From: Collybiopsis luxurians FD-317 M1
Lineage: Eukaryota; Basidiomycota; Agaricomycetes; Agaricales; Omphalotaceae
Assembly: GCA_000827265.1 (NCBI GenBank)
Contig: KN834842.1
Location: forward strand, 62,001 to 126,000
Length of the DNA stretch: 64,000 nucleotides
Direction of reading: 5' to 3'
Below are positions 11,105-22,086 of the stretch, piece after piece. The notes beneath the pieces are model-generated. The model did no database searches and was not told the origin of the DNA. It was given only the letters and a program-made list of their open reading frames with translations. The stretch's first letter is position 1. Every line of letters begins with the position of its first letter. The position numbers and the translations under genes are program-made.

Positions 11105-11717
11105 TCACCTTGACATAATGAATTCTTCCGTTTGATTAACTCCCATTAAACCCACAGCGGCCGATGATATGAAGGTAACTACGGTCACAAGCGTATAGGC
11201 AGCCTGCAGAGGGGGTCTAGAAGAATCCCAGGACAATGGATAAGGATCCAGTGATGCTGCGAAGTGGGATTGAAAATATATAACTCTCGTGACCACCCTT
11301 TCATACTCACAGATGACTTAGGGGTTAGATACAGGAGACGTCAGTGCTAAGAAAGGAAGGGAGGACGTGAGTCGAGAAACAGATCCAAAATCGAGAATTC
11401 AGAAGCGAGGTACAAGGTCATGTTGGGTGATTCAAAATCTTACTCAGATGCCAGCACATCCGTTATCCGTAGCTGCAGTTATAATGCATTGGATGGTGCA
11501 ATCGGAAAGACCAGTGGAAGTTGGAGAGGAGGAAGTTGAAGTTGGAATATCGGAAGACGTAGTGGAGACCGTATCTATGCAGTCATAAACACGTTATTAA
11601 GCGAGTTCAAAAAACTCAAGGCAGGTTCGTACTAGTCGTGGTTGTCTCAACTTGGGCCCAAACGCTCACTGCAAAAAGTAGCGAGAAAGTGAGGGATCGC
11701 GAGACTCCCTTCATCAT
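11105..11717 (-). pseudogene. CFEM-like secreted protein, disrupted
   Basis: The ATG at 11717 opens a clear signal peptide (RSLTFSLLFAVSVWAQ). A short intron (GTACGA donor, CATAG acceptor) follows, then a Ser/Thr-rich linker and the start of a CFEM domain: DCTIQCIITAATDNGCAGI, with its first cysteines. An in-frame TGA then sits directly before the next donor (GTAAGA). The following exon contains DVSCI but shifts frame before the next expected cysteine. A hydrophobic stretch near 11130-11200 (LVTVVTFISSAAVGLMGV) could be the remnant of a C-terminal GPI or membrane anchor. CFEM proteins are fungal surface proteins, some of which bind haem. Two independent lesions argue for a pseudogene, although a short 70-residue product remains possible. 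Confidence 0.5.
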
Positions 11718-11809
11718 GTTCGATACGTTTCAATAAAAGAGATCGTGTCGAGTTCAGAGTTTCACTGGTAAAGATGGGAGAGTGAAGCAAAAGCAGCAGC
11801 ACAATCTGC

Positions 11810-11817
11810 TTTATATG
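11810..11817 (-). promoter_or_regulatory. TATA-like box of the CFEM-like locus
   Basis: CATATAAA on the minus strand lies about 95 nt upstream of the ATG at 11717. Its retention suggests the locus decayed recently or still makes RNA. Confidence 0.35.
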
Positions 11818-11974
11818 TAACGTACAATTCCCCTCACGTGGACCAGATTTCCAGAAAGGATTCAGATCGAAGTGTCAAAGCTGGTTTTACAGAACCAAAC
11901 TGAGAGCGACAGTTGGTAGATGGTCTTGCCTGGACAAACTTTACATAAGCTTCACACGGTGATAAGATTAGTAC

Positions 11975-12113
11975 TTGGTTAGGTGGGTTAGCGGTTAGGG
12001 TTTCTCCTCACGCCGCAGGCGTGCCCGGTTAGATGGTTAGGGTTTGGTTAGGGTGGGTTAGCGGTTAGGACGGAGGTTTAGGGGCAGAGCCCCCATAGTT
12101 AGGGTTTGGGGTT
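11975..12113. repeat. G-rich telomere-like degenerate repeat block
   Basis: About 140 nt dominated by GGTTAGG, GGTTAGGGTTT and GTGGGTTAGCGGTTAGG words. The last occurs twice, ending near 12000 and near 12069. The block resembles fungal telomeric TTAGGG units but is imperfect, and it is broken by a GC-rich piece (CGCCGCAGGCG) and a GGGGCAGAGCCCC hairpin. It is internal in the window and therefore interstitial. Confidence 0.6.
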
Positions 12114-15100
12114 GAGGATATCGAAAAAAAGTTCTCAAGTTCAAATTCACATGTTACAGCCGATAAGCCTGATATGGATTGAGATAAGAGCAATAAGCTT
12201 ACGTAAAGTTTGTCCGGGCAATGCACCCCAGTTGGTATGCAATTGGTATGAGACTTTGGTAAATGTTCCTGAATTCCTCCTAACAGATGGTTCAGACTCA
12301 AGAGATTTTACGATGCAGAATGAATCTTGTACTATGATTCCAAAAGCAACGGAATGACCCTTGACTAGTATGGAAAGCCGGAAGGCCTCGCTCTCAAGCG
12401 AGTGATCCGCTGATGGTAACGTACAGGGACCCATATCACTCCGGTAAGCGCTTGATAGTATAGATTAATTGATTCCCGTTTTTATGTCAAATTCGAATAT
12501 CAACCCCGTCTGGTACTCTCCAAACGAGTATTGAGAAGGCTCAAAAATCGAGAAAATTCATGAAAAGGGTATTTACTTCCCACTCCCTCTGCATATTTCA
12601 TTATTAAATCTGTGAATGTACTGTTTGTCTCTCGAGTTCCCATTCGCAGATGCATTAAATTCAGTGTGAAGTTCCCCCCCTCCCTTGCTCTCACCTGCAT
12701 ATAGGCAGCGTACTGACTAGAATTAATGAAATCACCCTCACTTGCTTGCACCATTATTCACTCTTTTACTGAGTATCAAAGCTGGATGCAGTTTGTTCCC
12801 TTAAGAATCATATTCAACTAGAAATACATGTCATGATTTATATTGACCAGCTACTAAATTGGAGAGAAAGTATCATTTATGGCATTCATCTCATCCTAAG
12901 TTGATTGATGATTACAGCTGACTGTTATCCTATCTCCATATAAGGTCAACATGTCCAGCCAAATAATTTCCCTGATATATGGTGATTTTAGCTTTATTTA
13001 TTTTATCCTTATAAAAGCTGAATACTATGTAAACTAGAACAAGTTTCCTTTGAATTGCAACTTTATCCTTGTCAGTTTGTCAGTACTTGCTCCACAAAGC
13101 TCTCCATGTACCTTCTTATTTGTACACAGTGTAGCTCCGCCGTTGCTGTGCAGCAATCTGAGGACAAAATGGCCTCATACTTCAGGGCAATTGTTGCACA
13201 TTCATGTATGAGTCTAACATTCACATGGATAGATGGACATTGGACTAGTTCAATAGTTGCAAGATACACAATTTCTCAGGTGTTTAAAGTTATGAGTGGC
13301 AAAGAACAAGTAGGTGATTAACATGGCAGGCAGTCCTCTGACTGAATTTATTGCTTTTGAGTCGACTTTGAACAAATTACAGTATATACAAATGTGGATG
13401 GGTATAGGGCTCATTTAATCCAAGCTTGGATCTGAAGTTGAGATGCTCAGGGTGTGATTATCTTTAGCGACTTATTGCTAGTATGCTAGTGACATGCTTT
13501 GCTTGCCAGTCACCAATGTCAAATACACAGGACAGGGAGAATTGAAGGCAAATAGCATTGTCTACATCGCATGAATATTGTTGGACAATACGCAGGAATC
13601 TCGAGGGTATAGAATCAACAGATGGAAAGATTGATAAAATTATTGTTACTACTGCATAGTACTTAAGTGGAATGAGTCAATAGGATCAAATATACTAGTA
13701 AAGTGGCGCTTATGCTGTACGTAGCTACGGATGCGCAGTGGCTGGACAATCCTGATATCAATAGATTTTTATTTGCAGATACAAAGTATGGAGCCTTTGT
13801 CAAGAGACGTAAATACTAAGTACTTAGTTGTGTAGAAATGAACTATATTACTATCTAGTTGTTATTAGATGTAGGTACTAGATAGATAGTCAGTAAATGT
13901 GTGAAGTATAAATGAAATAATTTAATACTCACCTCAGTTGTGTGGAAATGAACTGAGGTGATATGGATATGTAGGTCAGCTATAAGTAGTATCCATATCT
14001 GTATACTTTGTAATGAAGGAAGTAAGCATCAGACCTAACACCAGGAAGAGAAGGTCCAAAAAGGAATAAATAAACTGCTAAGGAACTATCGTAGATATAG
14101 AATCATGAAGGGAAACATCAAAGCACGAAATACTTAGACTGCTACGGACTGATGTACTCCAACAGCATTGAGCCTGGTCTCATATACTCTTGAGTCTTGA
14201 ACCCAATTTGGATTCCCAAGTGCAGTTTATGTGGGTTTTGTGTTAGCTTGCCACATGACCATATTGGTAGTACCATTGCACCCTTATCTTTCTAGCCACA
14301 GTTCTCTGCATAGAAGCAAATTCCTGTGCAGCACTCAATGAATTCTCTAATAACACTGAGCATTAAGAATTTAGGATCAAATTGAGGGGGAATCTGGTGT
14401 ACGGTGGAGCAGGCTCACCATAGAAATTTGCAGGAACCTCAGCATGTCGTTCTTTTATTTTGATACTGTCATTTGAGCTAATACTTGCACAATAGTGTTT
14501 TCTAGCTCATCTTTAAGACTTTAGCACAAATACTGCTTTCAATAACTGCAGCTAGTACTGAATTGTTTTGCTACCTGACTGATTGCCTTAAGCAAACAAC
14601 ACAGAACTTGCATTAAATATTGACTCAATTCCTCGAGTTTTGTGTAACAGGTGGCTTCTGCTCACCTGCAATATATATACAAGAATATATGAAGATTCCG
14701 AATAATATTTTCCACTTGAAATAGCAATTTCTGCTGTTCCCACTTCTGACACAAGTTGCAGCCCTTACATGTAGATGTGCATTGCATGCTGTACACTCTT
14801 TTATTTTCCCCGAACCCACCAAATCCGCATCGAATGAGTCTGAGGCTTGCTCTGTTTGCCGGCAGTTTTGCAAGGGCTAGCAAATGCGAACATTGTTTGG
14901 AGATATACAAGTGAGGGTATAGCTGGTACTGATGCCGAGCTGACAGCAAAGCAAGCATGGATGCAGAATTATTGAATCATGTTAAAGGTAGACCCACTGG
15001 TCATGACCAGACGCCATTCCTCTATCCTATTGCGCAGCCATCGGAATATCCTTAAGTACCAATTTTGTATTATTACAGTATATAAATGGCCAGTAGACAA

Positions 15101-15870
15101 CATAATCTGGAGTTCTTTTCGATGCCCCGAAATTTTATCACCAGTTTTACTTTGCACCCAAATATAATTCACTACACTGATTGCACTACATGCTCTATGC
15201 GATGTTGAAGCCTTTCAGCTCAGTTGGAGCACTATGGCTTATGCTTAAGTAGATGTAACCCTCCACGGACATAAGATATGAACCTTATACTTATTTTCAT
15301 TACACGGAAGCGCAACTCGGAGAGGTAGCAGGCTTTACCGCTGCGGCGTTATCTCAGTTATTAATGATGGACTGATTAAAGTGAGTGTTCGAGGTCCTAT
15401 TACTGCATATAGCTCAATCACCGAGATTCTATTGACTCACATGACCAATGACAGTTCCGACATGAGCGAGGCCTTCCGGCTTTCCATAGACTAGCTTGAC
15501 TGAGAAAAGTAGAGCAAACGGCTCGAAGGTCCGACGCTCACCCGAGCTCCGAAGGCAAGCAGTTTCGTAAATGTAGGCCATGGTAGATATTTACGAAGCG
15601 ATCTCACTGATCACTTCGCGACGTCTTAAGGCCTTACTTGACAATTAATACTGGCCTGGTGTCTCTACTCATGTTCCAGGCTCTAGTTCGGATCTCAAGC
15701 AGAGCTGGTCTCTCGATCGGGAGTGTACCTGTCTTAGCTCTTAGTGATGGTTCTTGGGTTGGATGTCTGGGACATTGGGGATGGTCAAAGTTGATGTTGA
15801 CGCTTGATATCGTGTTTCGCATGCGGGACAAGAATGTCAGGCTCAGAAGAAGGAATCTGTATGTCATCTA
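12114..15870. other. Gene-poor AT-rich region, probably decayed repeats
   Basis: No supported gene in about 3.75 kb. Only short open stretches occur on either strand, with no family match or consistent splicing. Inverted repeats and diverged duplicated words (AGTTGTGTRGAAATGAACT near 13825 and 13937) suggest old mobile-element sequence. I found no transposase motif. Confidence 0.45.
13930..13998. repeat. Two adjacent perfect inverted repeats
   Basis: CACCTCAGTT at 13930-13939 pairs perfectly with AACTGAGGTG at 13951-13960 around an 11-nt loop. Directly after it, ATATGGATA at 13961-13969 pairs with TATCCATAT at 13990-13998. An imperfect relative with a CTAAGTACTTAG palindrome lies near 13815. 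The arrangement resembles a MITE-like or hairpin-forming element, but no target-site duplication could be defined. Confidence 0.5.
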
Positions 15871-15879
15871 TGCTTAGAG

Positions 15880-16025
15880 AGCACATCCCCGACTCTGACC
15901 GAAGGGAAGGGGCCATCCTTTGGGTCCTGGAGGAAGAGGAAGACCATGTCGGACAGTGAAATCGATCCAAGCTCGGTGGGCTACAAAACGAGGAGAGCAA
16001 GAATGTTGGCGGCGGACAAGGACAT
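15880..16025 (-). pseudogene. Cytochrome P450 N-terminal relic
   Basis: On the minus strand an ATG at 16025 starts a membrane-anchor-like MSLSAANILALLVL. Then, after a frameshift, VRHGLPLPPGPKGWPL appears, the Pro-rich hinge typical of microsomal P450s. Farther down, IPSSEPDI resembles the segment after the hinge in another frame. No haem-binding FxxGxxxCxG or ExxR motif follows. It is a fragment of a gene otherwise lost. Confidence 0.55.
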
Positions 16026-16059
16026 TTCTGGAAGCATGCGTAGGTGGATTTCTCCGATT

Positions 16060-17002
16060 TCTCATAATGATAACCTGCTTATAAGTACTCACGAGGAGAT
16101 CAGAGTATTGTCAAAACTTAAAAGGTTACATCACAACTTGAAGTGCACCGGGTCATTGTGTCGTCAGGATTGCGTCGAAGGCCCTCAATGCGCCGCAAGC
16201 TTCTGATAGGTATCAAGTACGTATGTATAAACCTTGACAGATTAAAGTTATAGCGCACCAAGGATATCTCTACTCGGAGGTCATACCGCCCTTAATCGTC
16301 TGTTGTATCCTACCCACAGCTACTGTATCCCTTCACTTCCGCAGCGTGCGGGAAGATTTCATTCAGGAATGGCCGATTATAGTGCAACCTGCACCTTACA
16401 AAATAGGATTTCCTTGAAGAACATGTCCAACTCGACTGACGTGGTTTTCGAGACATTGTCGACTATGTATCGATGGCCGAGAGCCGGAGAAGCTATCTAT
16501 GTGTCTTCCAATTGTCCCAGTCAATGCGTTGTGGGCCGTGGCCGTTCTCATCCCAGGAACATACTTGTCTGAGAATGGGAAATGCCTGAAATGGCTTGCA
16601 AGTGAAGTTATTCCGTTCTGACCTACAAAGGAATATCAATGATTTCAGGCGACTAGTTTCGGCGAACGACAATGTGACAGTTCGTCCTCCGAGTTACGGA
16701 GAAGGTTTCATTATCTGCGTAGAAGCTTTTATCTTGGAGACTGTTGATCTGGAAGAACGGAATAATGACAGGGAGAACACTGTACAGGAGCGAGTGATGG
16801 AATGTCAAATATTTAATGAGGTGGAGATAAAAAGATGGGGAGGGGAGGATTATTGCATGATATAGGCCACGCTGCGTAATAACTAACTAACTATGCGTTG
16901 TACTGTCAACAACTCGCTTGGTCACTCAGGTTGATGGAGGAGTACGGTTGCCTTATATACTTAGGTTGCTTACTTTAGCTCCCTTCACAAGTTCCAAATA
17001 GC
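16060..17002. other. Region without a supported gene
   Basis: Open stretches on the plus strand (16303-16572, 16596-16865) and the frame reading VREDFIQEWPIIVQPAPYKIGF near 16345-16410 look weakly coding. I find no family match and no complete gene. It may be decayed coding sequence and holds the 3' flank of the peptidase gene that follows. Confidence 0.35.
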
Positions 17003-18762
17003 TCAGTAATCCGAGAGCTCCACAGCAAAAGCAACCGCAAGTTTCGTGAACCTGAAAGTGATCATCAATATATGCAACCAGACCAACAGCGATGGCCACT
17101 TCACTCGTGTATGTGCTCAAACGAAAACTCGCGTGAACTGTCGATCGTATCCCTTGGGGAATGAGCATCTGCATTTACCACCTCATTAACATCATACCAT
17201 ATCACCTTGATCTTCGGAAAAGAAAGTTGAACTCAAACTGACTCGCAACGTTCATATGTTCCCAAAGACCCTCAATAGCGTGCGCTGCTGGATATCCTGC
17301 TGTTGTCCATATCTGATGGTCGCTTGCCGCTAGACCGGAGTAATGGGTTTCGGCCCAAGGAATGTCGACTTGAAAGAGGAATAAGGAAGGGGGGAGAGCA
17401 GGATGGTATCAGAGTTAAATCCGATTTGAATTTTAGGGAACAAAGCACAGAAAACTTACGATACTTGTCAATGACGAGCTTCAACCATTCTGTTAGCGCA
17501 GGATTGACCCTATTCATCACAACTGCCACTTTTTCTTGTGTTCCAGCGGCAACCCAAGCCTACAGATCTGCATGAGTAAAACTGAGTTTGTATAAACCGT
17601 TCACGAAAAGACCAAGAATGAAAAGTAAATTAAGGAAAGATAAGAAAACGAAGAGAAAGGAAACAAAAAACTCCTCGATAAACCGCACACACACCGTCAT
17701 ATCAAACTGCATCATCCCCCTTACACTCTTCCCATCTCGAAGGAACCCATGAACAATGGGAATTGACCCCAACATTCCTCCTTCTTCCCCCGCATAGAAA
17801 TGAAATTCTAACGGAGACGTAGGTATGTATCCGCTCTCGAGAACGCTTCGATATGCTTCTAATATAGTGACAGTGCCGCTGCCGTCATCATCTGCTCCAG
17901 GAGCGCGTGCGAAGGGGTTTGAGTGGTTGATGGAGTCACAATGAGCCCCGATGATGGTTATGTTCGAAGATGGGGAGACGTCGTTTGGGTACAGCCGGAT
18001 AATCTGGCGTAGGGTACAATCAGTGGAGAGAGAGAAAGATCTGCATAGATGGCAACATACCACACTCTCCTGCTTGATGAGTAGATGTTGGACAAGCACG
18101 ATTTCAAGCAGGGCTGCTTCTCGTAGCTTACGACTGGCGTGTTGAAGAGTATAATTGACAGCACGCTCATACAACCATCTGGAAGATCGGCGTCCACTCT
18201 CTGAATTATAAAAACGCGTATGGAATGATGTGAAATGCTCAAGATTCTTCTTTTGTTCGGCTGGGGACAGTAGTGGGAGGATCTTCGGGACAGACGTTGA
18301 GTTTGGTGGTTGGTAAACCGCCTGCTGGATTGGAGACTGTGGGCAGAAGGTGGTTCCGAAATCGGGGTGTTCAGTGCTACAGATACAGCATGACTTGGAT
18401 CAGTTTTCCTGGACGAAAGGAACGTACATATCAATACAGTCCCTGCCGTTGCTCTTTGCTTCAAGCTTTTCTCGTTCAGTTACCCAAAGTGGAGGTCCGT
18501 ATCCCTGCTCTTCGATGAATCGAACCAGCCTAATTGATTCAAAGGCGAAATCGTTGCTTAGTTCTATGAGGAGCAATGTCAATAGGGAGGTATAAGCTTG
18601 ATGATTAAACGTACCGGGGATATCTATAACAGCATCTGAAATGTCTTCAGGGCTCCATGACACTGTGAGAGGGTTTTGGAAGTCGTCTGGCCATTGTTCG
18701 GAGGTGAAAACCTGGGTGAAAAGGTATCCAAAGCAGAGAACTAGTAGTGAAGATGGACGCAT
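17003..18762 (-). CDS. Secreted M28-family aminopeptidase (copy 1)
   Basis: Eight exons on the minus strand: 18762-18615, 18563-18428, 18376-18061, 18003-17695, 17559-17460, 17368-17243, 17168-17105, 17051-17003, giving 415 codons plus stop. Residues 1-20 are a signal peptide, followed by a propeptide-like region. M28 zinc ligands and catalytic residues are visible: [32 protein letters not shown] and the late His in ASDHQIW. Such enzymes remove N-terminal residues (often Leu) from peptides outside the cell and use two zinc ions. Each intron in copy 2 (40053-41707) has the same position and phase. The neighbouring peptide transporter starts about 490 nt away on the opposite strand, so the two genes share a divergent promoter region and probably respond to protein as a nitrogen source (inference). 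Confidence 0.93.
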
Positions 18763-19253
18763 TTTACTGTCATGAAAGATCCACCTGACAAGTTGGTCGA
18801 ATGTATTGACTTTTGACTCCCAATCATCCAGTCGATATTAAATTCTATTGGGCTAGGCACTCTTCTTCGCGACGTCCGATTAATGCCGATGTGAATCCAA
18901 CGGCTAACGGCTCGGACTTTCGTTCGACCCGACAGGGTCCCAAGTTTCGGCGTCTATTTCTTTCTCTCCTCGAATCATCTCCTGCGTCGAGTGCAGCCTC
19001 CTGAGCATTGCAGTTTGAAGGGTGATCTCGCTATCAATCAAATATCCTCAGAGAATTTTACACTTCCAGCCGTACACTGTCTTTGCAGCTGCTTTTGTGT
19101 TTAACAGAACTGGGAAGAAGACGTCTTCCCAATTGAGATATGTCGAGCTTGCAAACCATTATCCCACATGATCATGCCTGCCTGCAGTTCTTTACTTATC
19201 TTCGCCGCTTACCTGGCAGCTTGCTCCTCAGCTCGACGTACTCTTAGCTCAGT
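18763..19253. promoter_or_regulatory. Shared divergent promoter region
   Basis: About 490 nt between the divergent starts of the M28 aminopeptidase and the PTR2-type transporter. I see no ORF and no motif I would assign to a known regulator. Co-regulation is inferred from arrangement only. Confidence 0.35.
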
Positions 19254-21831
19254 ATGACCGAAAGAGAATCGCAGGATGAAAAATCTAGTCACGAAGCGGG
19301 ACTAGATGAGCTCGAGCTCGATGGTATGCTTGATGGCCGGGAATTCCCTACCGAAGAGGAAAGGGCAACGTTGAGAAGAGTATCAGATGCTATACCTTGG
19401 AATGCGTTTCGTATGTATCCGATTTTCTTCAATAATTACCTTACGCTTATACTCGCTTGTCCTTGCTTGTAGTCATTGCAATTATCGAGCTTGCCGAGCG
19501 GTTTTCGGTGAGTTCTGCTCCATGGAGCTTCTATGTTTTGGTTGATCCTACGGCGATAGTTCTACGGATGTTCAGTAGTTTTTGTAAGGATTTTTTCGTC
19601 ATCAGGCTAAGAGCAATCTCATTCAATCTGGTCGGGATAGACGAATTTTATCCAACAACCTCTCCCACCCGGGTCCACAACCGGTGCAGGATTCGCCAAC
19701 GGTCAATCTGGGGCACTCGGACTAGGCCAACGAGCATCCACCGGTCTCACCACGTTCTATCAATTTTGGTATTGGAATCCTTATTGCTAGTGATGCTCAC
19801 GACACGAACTGATTCTTCCTTGCATCGAAAGGTGTTACGTGACTCCGATTTTGGGAGCCTACATCGCTGATGCTCATCTCGGGCGTTACAAAACCATTTG
19901 TATCGCAGTAGTCATAACGCTGATAGGGCATATTCTGCTCGTCATCTCTGCCCTTCCTAGTGTAATCCAGCATGGCGGCGCAATCGGAGCTTTCTCGGTG
20001 GCACTTATCGTCATGGGACTTGGTGAATCCTACTACAACTTAAGAATTTCTGTATATACTAAATTCTCTCCCTTGGCAGGAACGGGGATGTTTAAGTCGA
20101 ATATCTCTCCTCTCGTCGCAGAACAATACAAAGGCACGAAGCTTTTCATCAAAACGACAAAGACTGGAGAAAGGGTTATCGTCGATCCTGCACTTACTGT
20201 TGCAAGAATATATATGGTAGTTTTCGTTCGTTGGGTCTCTAGTAGACTGAAGCTTCCGTTTGATGCAGTACTTCTATCTTTTCATCAACGTTGGATCATT
20301 GACAGGAAAGATAGGCATGACCTATTCCGAGAAAGTAAGCCCCCTTGTTCTCAATTCCTCTCGTTTTCAACTGAGCTCCGTCATGCACAGTACGTTGGCT
20401 TCTGGCTAGCCTTTACACTTCCTACAGTCGTTTTTCTGCTCTGTCCGCTTGTTCTTTGGGCTGGAAAATCTCGGTACACACATACACCACCTACAGGCTC
20501 CGTGTTGGCTACAGCGATCCGGCTGTGGCGTTTTGCCACTCGCGGTAGATGGAGTTTGAATCCATTACGGACCTGGCGTCAGTTGACCGCACCTCAATTA
20601 TGGGAAAATGCAAAACCGAGCCGTGTGGCTAATAAGCCCAAATGGATGACATTCGATGATGAGTGGGTGGACGAGGTGAAGAGGGGTTTGAAGGCTTGCG
20701 GCGTGTTTTGTTGGTTCCCGCTTTATTGTGAGTTAAGAGTTCCGCTCTACTGCTTTTGTTTCGTTATTTCCCAGTCTTACTATATATATTTTCCCTGCAG
20801 GGCTTTCGTACAATCAACTCAATAATAACCTTACGTCTCAGGGTGCGACAATGACCACACATGGAGTTCCGAACGACATTCTCTCCAACCTCGATCCTCT
20901 GGCTCTTATCATCTTCATCCCGATCTGCGATCAGCTCGTACGTCTTCTCAATTATTCTTTGTGCTAGACTAAGATACTATTATCTCCCAGATATATCCCA
21001 CTCTACAAAGAGCGGGCATCAACTTTAGCGCGTTGAAAAAAATCACTGCGGGTTTCGTAGCCGGTTTGCAAAAGTTCCTTTCCTCGATTGAGTGGTTTTT
21101 AATACGTTGCTTTGTTTTTTTTTAGGTACGATGGCTATGACTTGGGCAGCAGGTAGGCGCTTTGGATAATTTCATTTCGAATTTCAACTCACATCTGCTT
21201 CCTCGTTGTTAGTACTTCAGCACTACATATACAAGGTAAATTCTATATAAATGACCACTTCCACTTTACTCAGCCTATATATCCAGACCAACCCCTGCGG
21301 CTACTTCGCGGCAACCTGTAAAAATGCATCACACAACGCAGCCGTCTCACCGCTCAACGTATGGATCCAAACAGGCTCGTGAGTAGTATACTCAATTTGT
21401 TCCGAGGGATCGACTTATAGACACGCGTCCCGCAATAAATCGTAAATCCAGATACGTCCTCATCGCCTTTAGCGAAATCTTCGCGTCCATTACCGGTCTT
21501 GAGTATGCTTTTACCAAAGCCCCGCGGAATATGCGTTCATTGGTTATGGCTGCGTATCTGTTCACATCAGCTATAGCAGCGGCAATCGGAGAAGCCTTTG
21601 TTTGTAAGTTGTCGCAAACTCTCATCAGATTCTCTACTTTACCGCCTTTCCGTCCTTGCAGCTCTTTCCGCGGATCCACTCCTTGTCTGGAACTACGGTA
21701 CTATGGCAGTCATCTCCATCGTATCCGGAGTATTTTTCTGGATTTCCGTACGAGGGTTGGATAAACGAGAAGATGAGCTGAATAATCTGGATCGTACTGC
21801 CAGTCGTCACGTCAAAGAAGATAATCGGTAG
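19254..21831 (+). CDS. PTR2/POT-family proton-coupled oligopeptide transporter
   Basis: Fifteen exons: 19254-19410, 19473-19507, 19560-19583, 19641-19768, 19832-20022, 20080-20216, 20269-20334, 20391-20727, 20801-20937, 20991-21063, 21126-21152, 21213-21235, 21287-21378, 21452-21603, 21662-21831. All phases agree and the sum is 582 codons plus stop, normal for fungal PTR2. After an acidic N-terminus come the ExxER proton-coupling motif (IELAERFSFYG), the family signature YFYLFINVGSL, a long loop between the two six-helix halves (SRYTHTPPTGS to KRGLKACG), and SGLEYAFTKAP-type sequence as ITGLEYAFTKAP in the second half. The protein sits in the plasma membrane and imports di- and tripeptides with protons. 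Several exons are only 23-35 nt. It lies between secreted peptidases whose products it would import. Confidence 0.95.
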
Positions 21832-22086
21832 GCTGTAGATACCGATACTGTTGACGACCCGAATCAGCCTTGAACTCAAACTTTGCGGGAATAAAAATAG
21901 TATTTGGGTTCCGGTAATATTTACAAGCAACTAGAGAGAGTGAGGGAAAGCTTGAAAGAGTGAAGCTTCCGAATCCAAGTAAAAAAAGTTCAATACATTG
22001 ATCCAGTATCTAACGAGTCCTGATGAGAAAGATAGTGATGGCACAGATGTGAGGGATGTAATGAGGGTATGTATCTGTTCAAGTTT
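21832..22086. other. Spacer between convergent genes
   Basis: Holds the 3' ends of the transporter (plus) and the aspartic protease (minus). No gene is seen. Confidence 0.5.

Noticed and set aside
15205..15280. tRNA-like D-arm sequence (AGCTCAGTTGGAGC)
   Set aside because: No T-arm GTTCRANNC at the right distance and no acceptor stem pairing could be formed.
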